Shown: positions 1 to 9,851 of the stretch, in pieces
Numbering within the stretch: position 1 is the stretch's first letter
How the letters are laid out: every line of letters starts with the position of its first letter
Source of the DNA: Enterocloster aldenensis
GTDB lineage: Bacteria; Bacillota; Clostridia; Lachnospirales; Lachnospiraceae
Direction: 5' to 3'
Length of the DNA: 64,000 bases
Assembly: GCF_003434055.1 (NCBI RefSeq)
Contig: NZ_QVEX01000002.1
Span: forward strand, 299,324-363,323
The notes under the pieces: model-generated
Databases searched by the model: none
Seen by the model: only the letters and a program-made list of their open reading frames with translations
Told to the model about the DNA's origin: nothing
Made by a program: the position numbers and the translations under genes

Positions 1-188
1 TTATAGGAAGAAACAATGAATGTTTTATGCGTTTTTTAGGAACCCACTTTATTGCTGGAATTTAAGGAGGACGGGAGAGATTAAATAAGTTTTTGCCTTA
101 AAGGGCATTTTAATAAGAACAATGGCAGGACGAACCTTCAGGCATTATCTGCCCTTTAGAATAAATAAAAGTGAAGGAGAAATTGGAT
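1..188. other. Leader region without a recognised gene
   Basis: No convincing coding region is seen before the first cheW. A good Shine-Dalgarno (AAGGAGG) near 64-70 is followed by a short A/T-rich stretch with no sustained ORF, so it may be the remnant of a gene outside the window. The A/T-rich stretch around 80-120 could hold a promoter, but no clear -35/-10 pair or SigD-like box could be picked out. Confidence 0.4.
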
Positions 189-719
189 ATGGGAACACAA
201 GAGAGCACACAAACCGAATCTGTCAATCAGGCTCTTGCCGCCGTTTCGGAAATGAATGGAAAGTACCTAACTTTCTGGACGGACAGGCAGCTTTTCGGCA
301 TCCCAATCCGGGACGTGGTACAAATCGTAGGGATGCAAGAAATCACCGAGCGCCCCGATTTTCCCACTTATGTGAAAGGGATTATCAATCTGCGAGGGAG
401 CATTATCCCGCTGATTGATGTGCGGCTTCGGTTTGGCAAGCCGGAGATGAACTATACCGAGCGCACTTGCGTCATCGTTACTTCCATATGTAAAAAAGAA
501 ATCGGCTTTATCGTAGATGCAGTAAACGAGGTGGCCGCTATCAGCGAGGAACAGATTGCCCCGCCGCCTAAAGTGTCGGACGATTGCCCGAACAACACTT
601 ATCTCACCGGCGTTGCCAAGCAGGAGGGAAAGATTGTGCTGCTAGTAGACGCGGCCAAAATACTGTCAGCCGAAATTATGGACAGCCTAAGCGAAAACGG
701 AGGAAAAGAATATGTTTAA
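189..719 (+). CDS. cheW: Chemotaxis coupling protein CheW
   Basis: CheW-domain scaffold of about 176 aa that links receptors to the CheA kinase in cytoplasmic arrays. The single CheW domain covers most of the protein, with the family signature around [20 protein letters not shown] followed by an acidic/hydrophobic core. The reading frame is open from a GTG at 171, but AAGGAG at 174-179 lies inside that extension and sits 9 nt before the ATG at 189, so 189 is preferred. The end overlaps the next receptor gene by 8 nt, so the pair is translationally coupled. It is a second CheW, distinct from the one in the cheA operon, and may serve its partner receptor. Confidence 0.93.
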   Translation: MGTQESTQTESVNQALAAVSEMNGKYLTFWTDRQLFGIPIRDVVQIVGMQEITERPDFPTYVKGIINLRGSIIPLIDVRLRFGKPEMNYTERTCVIVTSICKKEIGFIVDAVNEVAAISEEQIAPPPKVSDDCPNNTYLTGVAKQEGKIVLLVDAAKILSAEIMDSLSENGGKEYV

Positions 720-2481
720 GAATATGAAAAAAATCAGCACGAAACTCATTGTGAGTTTTATTATTGTTACCATTATATCCAGCATTGCCGGCATCCTCGG
801 GCTATTCATGCTCAAAAACACCGACACGAAATATAGTGATGCGCTCGTCATCAACGGCTTTGCTCAGGGGGACATCGGTCAGTTCAATACCTATTTGAAT
901 AAAGGCGCCGCGCTCACCCTTGATATTGTCCTGCAAACCGATTTGGACGATATTAAAGCCTCCCAGCAGGAGCTGGAAAACGCCACCACAATGGCAAACG
1001 ACGCGTTTGCGCGGTTAAGGCCCAATTGCCAGACACCCGAGGAACTTTCGCTTATCAGCACTTTAGACGAGAATTTGACAAAATATCGTGCATCGCGCGA
1101 TAGGGTTATTGCGCTCGGGCTGCAAAACAAAAATGACGAGGCTATGGAGATTTTCTACTCCGAAACGCGGCCATTCATGGTGGGGGTGGCGGCGGCTGGG
1201 GACCAGTTGATGACGCTGAACGTCAAGATGGGCAATGAGGTTTCTGAAAATCTGTCCAACAGCACCACCATCACGATGCTTGTGATTATTATCATTGTGG
1301 CCGCATCTGCCCTGATTTCCATTTTGTTTGCAATTCTGATGGCAAAGAGCATTTCCAAACCAATCATCGCGGTGCAAAAAGCTGCTGGACAATTGGAGCA
1401 GGGAGATTTGAAAATCGACGTACATACCGATATAAAAGATGAAATCGGGCAAATGGCGAATTCTTTCACAGCAGCTGCAACCAAAATCCGCATGTATATC
1501 AGCGACCTATCCCGCGTATTTTCCGAAATCGCCGCCAGAAATTTCAATGTTTCCCCTGAAGAGGACTATAAGGGGAATTTTAAGGAAATTGAGGAATCGG
1601 CTAATCAAATTATAATATCTCTTAGCGATACGTTGGGGCAAATCAATATGGCCGCGGATCAGGTTTCCGCCGGTTCTGATCAGGTTTCCGCCGGCGCGCA
1701 GGCGCTTTCCCAAGGTGCGACGGAACAGGCAAGCTCTGTGGAGGAGCTTGCGGCAACCATCAACGAAATCAGTGGTCAGGTCAAGGAAACAGCCGATAAC
1801 GCTCGACAAACAAGTAGTCTTGTGGACAGCACCGGGATGAAAGTGCTGGATTGTAATCGGCAGATGCAGGAGTTAAGCGTTGCGATGGATGAGATCAGCC
1901 AAACGTCTGGTCAAATCAAGAAGATTATTAAGACGATTGAGGACATTGCGTTTCAGACAAATATTCTTGCACTCAATGCGGCAGTGGAAGCGGCCCGCGC
2001 AGGCGCGGCAGGTAAGGGCTTCGCGGTAGTGGCCGATGAGGTACGCAGTCTCGCCAGCAAGTCTGCCGAGGCTGCGAAGGATACGACGGCGCTAATCGAA
2101 AGTTCCATCCATGCGGTTGAAAACGGGACAAAACTGACAGAAGGCACAGCGGAAAGCCTGAAAATGATAGTGGAAAGCGCCAAAGTGATTGAAACCACGG
2201 TAGCGCGTATTTCTGAGGCTACAGATGAACAATCGGCTTCCCTGAATCAAGTAACCACAGGCATCGACCAGATTTCTGCCGTGGTACAGACAAATTCCGC
2301 TACCGCCGAAGAAAGCGCGGCGGCCAGCGAGGAACTTTCCGGTCAGGCAAGTATGCTAAAACAACTGGTTGGGAAATTCAAGCTAAAGGATACTGACTCC
2401 GTAGCCGCGCAACCGGTAGCACTTACCCATTTGAAAGTGGCGAAATCAATGTCTCTTCCCTTGGAAGCTGGGAAATATTAA
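712..2481 (+). CDS. Methyl-accepting chemotaxis protein (transmembrane)
   Basis: Chemoreceptor of 589 aa. An N-terminal transmembrane helix (about 12-34), a periplasm-facing helical sensor of about 150 aa of the four-helix-bundle kind, a second transmembrane helix (about 185-210) and a HAMP domain lead into a long cytoplasmic signalling domain. The hairpin tip contains the invariant [18 protein letters not shown] and [12 protein letters not shown]. Candidate methylation helices are rich in paired Glu/Gln. It ends in EAGKY, a tail resembling those of the two other full-length receptors here. The ATG at 712 follows GGAGG with 8 nt spacing and overlaps cheW. Ligand unknown. Confidence 0.95.
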   Translation: MFKNMKKISTKLIVSFIIVTIISSIAGILGLFMLKNTDTKYSDALVINGFAQGDIGQFNTYLNKGAALTLDIVLQTDLDDIKASQQELENATTMANDAFARLRPNCQTPEELSLISTLDENLTKYRASRDRVIALGLQNKNDEAMEIFYSETRPFMVGVAAAGDQLMTLNVKMGNEVSENLSNSTTITMLVIIIIVAASALISILFAILMAKSISKPIIAVQKAAGQLEQGDLKIDVHTDIKDEIGQMANSFTAAATKIRMYISDLSRVFSEIAARNFNVSPEEDYKGNFKEIEESANQIIISLSDTLGQINMAADQVSAGSDQVSAGAQALSQGATEQASSVEELAATINEISGQVKETADNARQTSSLVDSTGMKVLDCNRQMQELSVAMDEISQTSGQIKKIIKTIEDIAFQTNILALNAAVEAARAGAAGKGFAVVADEVRSLASKSAEAAKDTTALIESSIHAVENGTKLTEGTAESLKMIVESAKVIETTVARISEATDEQSASLNQVTTGIDQISAVVQTNSATAEESAAASEELSGQASMLKQLVGKFKLKDTDSVAAQPVALTHLKVAKSMSLPLEAGKY

Positions 2482-2497
2482 AAAATGGATTTAAAAA

Positions 2498-2541
2498 GCA
2501 GCAGTGACAGCTTTCTTAGGCAAACTGTCCCTGCTGCGCTT
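2498..2541 (+). terminator. Rho-independent terminator after the first receptor gene
   Basis: Hairpin with arms GCAGCAG.GACAG and CTGTC.CTGCTGC just downstream of the receptor stop codon. The trailing T run is short (GCTTTAT), so strength is uncertain. Confidence 0.6.
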
Positions 2542-2679
2542 TATGGGAAAGTGCTGCAACCAGCAGGGAGCTGGGCAGCCAGTTGGAGCGTTTTGAAGCA
2601 AAGGGGGGATGACCTGAAACAGCGTTTTACGAAGTCTTGAAGAGCCAACCTTTGAAGCCTTGTTGCTCTTAAATCTTAG

Positions 2680-2880
2680 CTGCCAGATTCGTCAACGCCC
2701 GGATCAGCACCTGCGAATGCAGTCAAAGCTTCCCTGTGGGTAAACCTTGATACGTCACCGATTTCGGCGATGAGCTGGGGACCGTAAGTTTTACCCACGC
2801 CATATATGCCCATAACAGTACCGTATTCCGGCAGTGTAGCGACAAGCGCATCCATTTCTTTGCGAAGCTGCAGACAGAAT
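2680..2880 (-). pseudogene. IS110-family transposase remnant
   Basis: Translation of the minus strand gives a stretch recognisable as the C-terminal Transposase_20 domain of IS110-family (DEDD) transposases, including GVGKTYGPQLIAEIGDVSRF and ALTAFAGADPGVDESG. The N-terminal DEDD catalytic half is absent and there is no start codon or intact ORF, so only about 65 codons survive. It marks a former insertion in this degraded stretch. Confidence 0.72.
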
Positions 2881-2900
2881 GTTGGAAGCTTCCATCTCCC

Positions 2901-3402
2901 TATTGGGCAAATACCAGTTCAAACAGCATTGTACGCAGCCTGATTGAGAACGCAGATCCTTCGGTCAAAGGTGAATTGGAGGTCTTATTAGCAGGAGGAA
3001 CCATTGAAAAGCCAGTCCATGAAGAGATCACATATGACAGTGTGTACAACTCAGAGGATAACCTGTGGAATTTTCTTTTTTTAACCGGCTATTTAAAATT
3101 AATATCCCGAAGGCTGGAAGGGGAGAATCGGTATATTACAATGGGAATTCCGAACCTGGAGGTCAAATATATTTACACGAATATGATAGAAAACTAGTTT
3201 ACCGAGAAGATATAATCGAGGGATTTATCTTCTATGTACCGGGCCATGCAGGATGGGAATGCACAAGTCTTCGAGAATGAACTGTCCAGGCTGCTAAAGG
3301 AGTGTATCAGCTATATGGATGCAAAGGAGGCTTTTTACCATGGCTTTTTGCTGGGGATTCTGGGCAATATGAGTGATTATATCGTAAAATCAAACTCGCC
3401 TG
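2901..3402 (+). pseudogene. AAA-ATPase-like / PDDEXK_9 protein remnant
   Basis: The piece starts abruptly at YWANTSSNSIVRSLIENAD and continues through LWNFLFLTGYLK, matching the middle of the AAA-ATPase-like proteins with a C-terminal PDDEXK_9 nuclease-like domain that are multicopy in Clostridia. After about 3197 the frame is lost; a second frame restores ALYRAMQDGNA-like and KEAFYHGFLLGILGNM segments of the PDDEXK_9 domain. The N-terminal P-loop part and the C terminus are missing. Clearly non-functional. No native function beyond the family is assigned. Confidence 0.7.
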
Positions 3403-3900
3403 TCAACAGCGCGCGGACGTTTTCTATGCCAGTGACGTTGTAAGCCCGCAGCGGTACCATATGGATAGGTAATGGGCGTAGGCTGTCCGGCAGGGTAGCA
3501 AGTGCCGCTTGCTGTTTGTTATATAGGTTCCGTGACACATCATCGTCAAATCTGGAAAATACGCCGTTCACTATCAGCTCAGCCCGGAGAGTTGCCCTAA
3601 ACAGGATGTGCCATGAGTGCTTTCGCTGATAAAGTTACTCCATGCGGACTTAAGCTGGAGCATACGCAGAGTATGGCCGATAGGAGCGGTATCGAAAATA
3701 ATATGGTTGTATTTAGCCTGTAAAACTCATTGAACGCCGCGATTTCCACGGTACATGAGCCGGAAAGCTGTTTCTCCATATTCGCAATGATTGTCTCCGG
3801 CAGTTTACCGCGATAAGGCACAATTACGCTTTCACAATATTCAGCAGCGGCCTCTACCGGGGCAATTGGAAACTGGTTCGGTGCTGATTAACAGCACTCC
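3377..3900 (-). pseudogene. arsA: Arsenical pump ATPase ArsA remnant
   Basis: Two segments in different frames resemble ArsA, the ATPase that energises the ArsB arsenite pump. The upstream one contains ESVIVPYRGKLPETIIANME and LSGSCTVEIAAFNEF. The downstream one contains DDDVSRNLYNKQQAALATLP and VPLRAYNVTGIENVRALL. The P-loop N terminus and the segment between these two blocks are deleted or shifted. With the ArsD and ArsR scraps upstream, the order matches an arsRDA operon that has collapsed by internal deletions. Confidence 0.72.
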
Positions 3901-3924
3901 TTCCCGGTGTCCGCAAGGAAACGG

Positions 3925-4041
3925 CAGTGGCACAGGCCACTCAAGTACGGTGGAGATTCGCAGCAGCTCCGGGTCAACACCTACGCCGCAAAGTCCAGTC
4001 GGACAGCACATAGCAGGTTCAAAGATTTTCATGGATTTCAT
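3925..4041 (-). pseudogene. arsD: ArsD metallochaperone remnant
   Basis: Starts at an ATG (4041) with GAGGG 7 nt upstream and encodes the typical ArsD N terminus: FEPAMCCPTGLCGVGVDPEL, with the vicinal CysCys pair that hands As(III) to ArsA, then LLRISTVL. Similarity stops after about 35 residues; the rest of ArsD is deleted and the frame runs into ArsA sequence out of register. Not expected to be functional. Confidence 0.75.
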
Positions 4042-4044
4042 AAA

Positions 4045-4150
4045 ATTACCCTCTTTCATAATCCTCTGAGATTTTGTAGGCGCAAAGCTCTCCGCAGGAA
4101 AGCATGTCAACAATACGCAGCCTCTTTGAATCCGTAGGCAACGGCAAGCA
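4045..4150 (-). pseudogene. arsR: ArsR-type repressor remnant
   Basis: One minus-strand frame reads SKRLRIVDMLSCGELCAYKI, the helix-turn-helix and metal-site region of ArsR/SmtB repressors (the CGELCAY element carries the As-binding cysteines). A preceding piece, FLGLLAVAYG, is in another frame, implying a 1-2 nt indel. The C-terminal half is missing. Lies directly upstream of the ArsD remnant, as in arsRDA operons. Confidence 0.6.
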
Positions 4151-4427
4151 GTCCTAAAAATTCAGAACACGGCGGTAACAACTGGAAATACAAACCTTGC
4201 ATGTACAAAAAGGTCCGAATAATGTCAGTGTACATATTGATGCAGTTCTCATCAAACCGGGCCGCAGGGCATAACAGAGACATCTACAAACAACGGAAAT
4301 ATCATATGGCGGGGATTGGACATGTCAAGCATGGACAAGTACTGATATTGATCGAGTAGGAGGCGGTGATTAGCCGCCGTCCTCTCAGTCGAGTAAGTAA
4401 GAGGACTTTCACCTCAAACTTCTCACG

Positions 4428-4461
4428 GAACCGTACGTGAAAGTCTCCTTTCATACGGCTC
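4428..4461 (-). ncRNA. Domain V of the inner intron
   Basis: 34-nt hairpin with arms GAGCCGT and ACGGTTC, starting just after the maturase stop codon. This is the catalytic core helix of group II introns. Confidence 0.85.
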
Positions 4462-4468
4462 TTATCAT

Positions 4469-5710
4469 TCAACAATACGAATACAAGTTACTCCAATGGG
4501 CAAACAGTTTTGGCTCTCGCTGTCTTACAGTGCAGAGCCATTTCTCTGCTCTACCCCGTTTACCTCGAAAGTTCTTATACTTACACATAGCCCATTTCAC
4601 CAGTCTTCTATCAATACATTGTAGCGTTCCTTTCATTGCGGATGGATTGAACTTACCAAAATAGTTCATCCATCCGCGAATTAAGGGATTAAGAATCTCC
4701 GCTATGATGTCTATTTTACACCCTGTCCTCTTATGAACTTCCATAGCTTTAATTTTATCCCGGAAGCTTTTAGACGAAGTCTTGCTCACCGATGCAATGA
4801 AGTTGTATCTAACTTTCCCATCTTTGCACATAATATATACTGCTTTGAATGTGTAACCAAGAAAATCAAACTCTGTAAGTTCTTCATTCCTTGTCCTGTC
4901 CTTATCCTTGCAATACACTACTCTTGTTTTAACAGGATGTAGTTCGAGCTTGCATTCCGCAAATCTGGCTGCCAACTTCTTTTTGATGACAAAGGCTTCT
5001 TCTTTTGTACGACAATGTATTACACCATCATCCGCATATCTTTCAAACGGTGCTTGTGGAAAATTTCTTTTCATCCACATATCGAAAACATAGTGTAAAT
5101 ACATGTTTGCTAAGACTGGACTTATCACTCCACCTTGTGGTGTTCCAGACAGTCTTTCAATTACTTGTCCCTCTCTGGTTATAAATGGAGTTTCTAACCA
5201 TCTTTTTATATACAGACAAATCCATTCTTCTTTTACATGCTTTAACACAACCCTCATTAGAAGTTCATGGTTGATGTTGTCAAACAATCCTTTAACATCT
5301 AATTCAATGACATAATCATATCTCCAACACCGTTTCCTTGCTGTTGCTATTGCATCGATTGCCGACTTGTTTGGTCTATAGCCGTACGAGTCATCACAGA
5401 ACATCGGCTCTACCACAGGTTCTACATACATTCTTGCAACCATTTGTGCAATTCTGTCCGTAATGGTTGGTATACCTAACCTCCTTGTTCCACCAGCTTT
5501 CTTTGGTATCTCTACCGATAATACTGGTGATGGAAAGTAACTTCCTGAACTCATTCGATTCCATATCTTATATAGGTTATTGTTTAGTTTCTTTTCAAAC
5601 CGTTCAAAATCTATACCGTCAATTCCTGCACTGCCTTTGTTTGCTTTTACTCTTTTATATGCCTCAATAACCACTTTCTTCGGTATTTCGTATTGTTTGC
5701 TCTCGCTCAT
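4469..5710 (-). CDS. ltrA: Group II intron reverse transcriptase/maturase (inner, intact)
   Basis: 413-aa intron-encoded protein needed for splicing and retrohoming of the inner intron. Fingers/palm motifs are all present: KANKGSAGIDGID, GTRRLGIPTITDR, DVKGLFDNINHE, LSGTPQGGVISPVLAN and the catalytic FERYADDGVIH. A maturase (X) domain with PLIRGWMNYFGKFN follows. There is no C-terminal HNH endonuclease domain. Start at ATG 5710, 5 nt after GGAGG; a TTG one codon upstream is less likely. The frame is undamaged, so this copy could be active. Confidence 0.92.
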   Translation of the reverse strand: MSESKQYEIPKKVVIEAYKRVKANKGSAGIDGIDFERFEKKLNNNLYKIWNRMSSGSYFPSPVLSVEIPKKAGGTRRLGIPTITDRIAQMVARMYVEPVVEPMFCDDSYGYRPNKSAIDAIATARKRCWRYDYVIELDVKGLFDNINHELLMRVVLKHVKEEWICLYIKRWLETPFITREGQVIERLSGTPQGGVISPVLANMYLHYVFDMWMKRNFPQAPFERYADDGVIHCRTKEEAFVIKKKLAARFAECKLELHPVKTRVVYCKDKDRTRNEELTEFDFLGYTFKAVYIMCKDGKVRYNFIASVSKTSSKSFRDKIKAMEVHKRTGCKIDIIAEILNPLIRGWMNYFGKFNPSAMKGTLQCIDRRLVKWAMCKYKNFRGKRGRAEKWLCTVRQREPKLFAHWSNLYSYC

Positions 5711-6221
5711 CAAATCCTCCTAGTTTCCTAGTTGTTATCAGTATCAAGCAGAATGATGTTACCCCTTTGCTCCATCGTCATTACAACAACTTCAACACTA
5801 CTACGAGTAACTCCGCCCCTGTAGAATACATTTCTACTTTCGACCTCATCTTTCTGTGACTTGAATCTTTTCGATTTTCATTATTCTACAGGTTCCCATG
5901 TTTCACACAGAAGCCTGATACATGCTCATGCCATCTTAATGCCGTTCCACAGATAGTCGGCTTTACAGGTTTCCTCCATCCTCATCCTTACTCAGTGGTG
6001 AAAAGTAAGTTTTGCAGAAATCTTACGCTTTCGACACTTCTTCAATGGTTCATTTTCATTCATCTTCATGTATCATATCTGATTGTTTGTACAACCTTTT
6101 CTCTAATCGCTCACTACCATGACCTGAATCATAGCAGCATTAGAGTGATTTGACAGGCTTACCTGTTCAATTCCTGCCGAAGGGCCTACCTTCATCTTCC
6201 GTGTGCCTTGCATGGCACACC

Positions 6222-6253
6222 ACCACCGTGCGTACCGTTCGGTACACGGCGGT
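6222..6253 (-). ncRNA. Domain V of the outer intron
   Basis: 32-nt hairpin, arms ACCGCCGT and ACGGTGGT with a GAAC-type tip. The 32-nt size is diagnostic of class C introns. It is fused directly to the truncated maturase frame. Confidence 0.82.
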
Positions 6254-6255
6254 TT

Positions 6256-7475
6256 CAGCAGGTTCTTCACCTTCGTTTTCGGCTTCTTCCATTGTTTCCA
6301 TATACACATTCGGATTCTGTGATATAGCCATTTATTGGGTTCCTCTATTCGCTTCTTCATCTCTGCAATTCCATAATAATTCAGCCAGCCCCGCATGTAC
6401 TCCTTTATCTTCTCTAACGAAGGACGTATGCTCTGAACAGACCTTCGGGAACTAAGGTCTTTCAGTTTTGTCTTCATTTTCTCCCATGACTTTCCATGTA
6501 CCCGGATATGGATGCCCTTTCCGTTCTTTCCCAATGTAAAGCCTAGGAACTTAAAATTTCGGATTGCAAATACACTTACTACACACTTTTCTTCTGGTTC
6601 ACTTGCAGTTTCAGTGTCCCTTCCAGATACTTCGTGCTTGTCTCCAGCAGTCTCTTTGCGGCTCTGGCACTTTTGGCTAACATTACTATATCATCCGCAT
6701 ATCGTACAAAAGCCACTCCTCGTTTCTCATACTCCTGGTCGAACTCATTCAGATAGACATTTTCCAGCAATGGTGAAATATTTCCTCCCTGCGGCGAACC
6801 ATCCTCTGTCTCCATGACTACACCGTTTTCCATGACTCCACTTTTTAGGTATCTCTTTATCCATTGGTTGCCCATTTCATCCTTTACTTCCCTGTGCAGG
6901 ATATTCAAAAGCATTTCATGGTTCAGTGTATCAAAGTATTTGGACAGGTCCAATGCTACTGCATGGGTGTATCCCTGTCCTGCATACTCTTTTACCTTTA
7001 GGATGGCATCCTTTGCACTTCTTCCTGGACGGTAGCCATAGCTATTTTCCTAGAATAGCGGCTCATAGATTGGCATGAGCTGCTGCCCTATGGCTTGCTG
7101 GAACATACGGTCTTTCACGGTTGGGATGCCAAGCTTTCGCACTCCGCCCTCCGGCTTGGGAATCCCTACCCGTCTTACTGGATCCGGGGTGTATTTTCCC
7201 CTTCTAATCCGCTCTATAAGCTCCTTTTGATTTTTCCTGAGGTAATCGCCTGCTTCCTCTACGGTCATTCCGTCGATTCCCGGCGCTCCCTTGTTTGCCT
7301 TTACCCTCTTAAAAGCTCTGTTCAGGTTGTCTTTATGCAGTATCTTCTCCAAGAGTTCCGGCTGTGCACTGTCTCTTTCCTTCCATATCCGGCGGAAAGA
7401 ACGGTGCGCTCCCACATACCCTTCACGTTCCGCGCTATCTATCTGCGGGCAGCTGTCTCTGTTTTCTGTCCCCAA
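6256..7475 (-). pseudogene. Group II intron reverse transcriptase (outer, decayed)
   Basis: Class C-style maturase frame beginning at a TTG (7475) 8 nt after GGAGG. The palm motifs are readable (VKANKGAPGIDGMTVEEAG, GVRKLGIPTVKDRMFQQAIG, EDGSPQGGNISPLLEN, FVRYADDIVML), but there are three lesions: an in-frame TAG near 7053 within EPLF-ENSYGYRPGR, a frameshift near 6580 (apparent GT dinucleotide insertion in a GTGTGTAG context), and loss of the C-terminal part after KKPKTKVKNL, where the frame runs straight into domain V. Splicing would need a maturase in trans, possibly from the inner intron or elsewhere. Confidence 0.85.
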
Positions 7476-7918
7476 TGCTCTTTCCTCCTTTCCCGGTTGT
7501 ACTTAAGACTCCTATTGATTCGGCCCTTCATCTTTCGACTACTATGACCTCGGCTAACTTCTGTGTGTTCAGCACTACCTCACGATAATGGTTATCCCTT
7601 TCAGGACATTTCGCACAGACCTCCCCGGGTACCACACGTTTCTTTCCCTCCATCCATCTGCCACATCTACCATGCATGATTCCGTGTAGTTATTGGGCTT
7701 CGGCTTGACTGGCAGCCTTACCCTCATGCATAGCCTCTTATGTGATTTCTGTTCGTCAGACCAGAGGTTTGCCCGTTGGTTCGTATGTTCCCAACATCCA
7801 GCTTCCTTCAGATTCCACCTCACGATGGACACCCTTGCCTTCGGCTATATCCTTCCCACTACCGGACGGATTCCGGATTCGCACCGGTTAGAAACGTGCG
7901 CCGCCGGGCGCACCAGCA

Positions 7919-7966
7919 AAGAACCCCCACGCTGATTCCTTACACCGAATCCGCATAGGGGGTCTT
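7919..7966 (-). terminator. Terminator of the adjacent receptor gene, and intron target
   Basis: Long hairpin with arms AAGACCCCCTATGC and GCGTGGGGGTTCTT around an imperfect inner stem, 23 nt past the receptor stop codon. The outer group II intron begins 6 nt beyond its 3' arm, the position class C introns use. Confidence 0.7.
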
Positions 7967-7988
7967 ATAACGTTCCTATTTTCATACT

Positions 7989-9767
7989 TTAATACTTATC
8001 GACGCCTGCAGATACAGGAGAGGATGGCCTGCTGACAGATTCATGCGCCTGAGCCTGTGTCCCGAAGCTGCTTCCTCCGGAAGACTTAAGACGGAACTGA
8101 CTGACCAGATTCTTAAGGATTTGGGCCTGGCCTGATAATTCCTCACTGGCGGCAGCGCTTTCCTCTGCCGTTGCGGAATTGGTCTGAATCACGCTGGATA
8201 TCTGGTCAATCCCCTGGGTTACCTGGGAGATGGATCTGGCCTGTGCCTCCGATGCGTTTGATATCTCATTGATGGTTCCCGTCACATCCTGCACACCGGT
8301 CACCACCTCATTTAAGGACATGGCCGTGTCGTCCGCAATCTTTGTTCCATTCTCCACTGCCTTAAGGGAACTTTCAATCAGGGCAGCCGTATTCTTGGAT
8401 GCTTCCGCGCTTTTGCTGGCCAGGTTCCTGACCTCATCCGCCACAACCGCGAATCCCTTTCCGGCCTCGCCTGCCCTGGCGGCCTCCACAGCCGCGTTCA
8501 GTGCCAGGATATTGGTCTGGAATGCAATGTCCTCAATGGTTTTGATGATTTTTCCAATCTCGCTGGAACGGTCGCTGATTTCCCCCATGGCAGCCAGCAT
8601 ATCCTGCATCCTGCGGTTGCTCTCTGCTGCCTCGCTTCCCACTTCATTGACCCGGCTGCTGGCATTCTGCGCATTATCCGCATTCTGCTTTACCTGGGAA
8701 GATATCTCGTTGACAGTGGCTGCCAGCTCTTCAATGGAGGAAGCCTGTTCCGTGGCTCCCTGGGACAAGGCTTGGGCTCCGTCGGATACCTGCTCGCTGC
8801 CGCTTGCCACCTGGTCGGAAGACTGGCTGATCTGGGACATGGTATTGTTAAGGGAATCCGATATATTGGTTAAGGCTGTTTTTACCTTGGCAAATTCACC
8901 TGCGTAATCATAGGTCAGCTGGAACACCAGATTGCCCTCCGCCACCTGGTCCAGGACCTTGGAAATCTCATCAATATAATTCACATAATCCCGCAGCCTG
9001 CTCACCGTTGAATTAAAGTTGACCGCAAGGGTTCCCAGTTCATCCCTGGACCTGTAATGGATTTCCTCGTCCAGGTTCCCGGCCGCTATATTCTTTGCCA
9101 CCTGGTCTATCTCCTTAACCGGGGAGGTGATGCTCCTGACCACATAAACGGAACACAGAAGTCCTGCCGCAACAAGCAGTATAATGACTGCTGTCATGAT
9201 GAGCCGTGCCCCGGAATATAACGCGTCTCCATCCATACTGGCCTGGGTCCCGCCCTCCGTGTTAAAGTTCACCACCTTAAGCAGGGTGGCCGACGCCTGG
9301 TCAAAGAGGGTCTTGGCCTCTCCATTTACCATTCTCATGGCTTCCTGGGTCTGGTTCTCACGGCTAAGTGTAATCATCCTGTCATGGATGGAAAGATATT
9401 CCAGCCAGGCAGTCCTGGTATCCTCCATCATGCCCCTGTCTGTGTCATTTGTCGCCAGATTGGACGTATAATTATTAAATACCGCATCAATTTCCCCCTT
9501 AATGCGCTCCATCTCCGTTTCATAGGACGCCATGCTTTCCTGGTCCTGGGCCACGATATGGGCAAATTCATTAATACGGTAATCCGATGTCAAGGTGTTT
9601 AACTCTTCCGCTGCTATGATGGACGGCATCCAGTTCTCTGCCAGTATGGTACTGCTGCTGTTAATCTTAGACATAAAGCTGAGGGAAGCAATCCCCAACC
9701 CTATCAGCCCCACCATCAGCATCCCCACAAGAATAAATAATTTTGAACGAATCTTTAAATTCTTCAT
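7989..9767 (-). CDS. Methyl-accepting chemotaxis protein (transmembrane)
   Basis: 592-aa chemoreceptor: transmembrane helix at about 8-30, a four-helix-bundle type extracellular sensor of about 155 aa, second transmembrane helix at about 187-210, HAMP, and a signalling hairpin with [18 protein letters not shown] then [18 protein letters not shown]. It is close to the neighbouring 593-aa receptor and the left-end receptor in the cytoplasmic part but diverges in the sensor, so the three probably detect different ligands. It ends in AGVDKY. Own SigD-like promoter upstream (9792-9819) and a terminator downstream, so it is a single-gene unit. Confidence 0.95.
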   Translation of the reverse strand: MKNLKIRSKLFILVGMLMVGLIGLGIASLSFMSKINSSSTILAENWMPSIIAAEELNTLTSDYRINEFAHIVAQDQESMASYETEMERIKGEIDAVFNNYTSNLATNDTDRGMMEDTRTAWLEYLSIHDRMITLSRENQTQEAMRMVNGEAKTLFDQASATLLKVVNFNTEGGTQASMDGDALYSGARLIMTAVIILLVAAGLLCSVYVVRSITSPVKEIDQVAKNIAAGNLDEEIHYRSRDELGTLAVNFNSTVSRLRDYVNYIDEISKVLDQVAEGNLVFQLTYDYAGEFAKVKTALTNISDSLNNTMSQISQSSDQVASGSEQVSDGAQALSQGATEQASSIEELAATVNEISSQVKQNADNAQNASSRVNEVGSEAAESNRRMQDMLAAMGEISDRSSEIGKIIKTIEDIAFQTNILALNAAVEAARAGEAGKGFAVVADEVRNLASKSAEASKNTAALIESSLKAVENGTKIADDTAMSLNEVVTGVQDVTGTINEISNASEAQARSISQVTQGIDQISSVIQTNSATAEESAAASEELSGQAQILKNLVSQFRLKSSGGSSFGTQAQAHESVSRPSSPVSAGVDKY

Positions 9768-9791
9768 TTGTTGTAACCTCCTTTACATCAT

Positions 9792-9819
9792 ATATCGGCA
9801 TTATTTGGGCCCGCATAAG
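9792..9819 (-). promoter_or_regulatory. SigD-like promoter of receptor gene
   Basis: CTTATG, 14 nt, GCCGATAT on the minus strand, 25 nt before the receptor start codon. Same layout as the promoters of cheA, flgM and the second flagellin. Confidence 0.78.
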
Positions 9820-9851
9820 AAAATCTTAACAGAATCTTTACGCCTGTATGG

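Larger units (their letters stand above)
4388..6220 (-). mobile_element. Inner group II intron inserted within the outer intron
   Basis: 1,833 bp on the minus strand. It begins GTGTGCC (fits the GUGYG 5' consensus) at 6220 and ends CTCGAC at 4388 (AY 3' consensus). It carries a 34-nt domain V (4428-4461) and an intact reverse transcriptase/maturase. Both ends were fixed by requiring the outer intron to be restored exactly on removal. About 500 nt of 5' untranslated ribozyme sequence precedes the ORF. The 34-nt domain V separates it from class C, so outer and inner are different intron lineages. Confidence 0.85.
4351..7913 (-). mobile_element. Outer group II intron (class C type), interrupted
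   Basis: The minus-strand 5' boundary is GTGCGCC at 7913 and the 3' boundary is CCTACTCGAT at 4351. The domain V stem is only 32 nt (6222-6253), the length typical of bacterial class C introns, and the encoded reverse transcriptase is of class C style. Between domain V and the domain VI arm (GAGAGGACGGCGGC, 4373-4386) lies another complete group II intron; joining the flanks restores GGTGGTGTGAGAGGACGG, the expected continuous sequence. Without the insert the element is about 1.73 kb. It lies directly after the terminator hairpin of the adjacent receptor gene, as class C introns prefer. Its ORF is broken. Confidence 0.85.

Noticed and set aside
122..418. Overlapping 98-codon frame at the left end
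   Set aside because: Out of frame with cheW, Arg/His-rich and without family features.
2976..3443. Two short + strand ORFs as real small genes
   Set aside because: Together they form frames of one broken AAA-ATPase-like/PDDEXK gene; family motifs cross the frame break.
5750..6200. Unexplained 450-bp region between two maturase frames, first taken as an intergenic gap
   Set aside because: It is the 5' untranslated ribozyme part of the inner intron once its boundaries at 6220 and 4388 are set.
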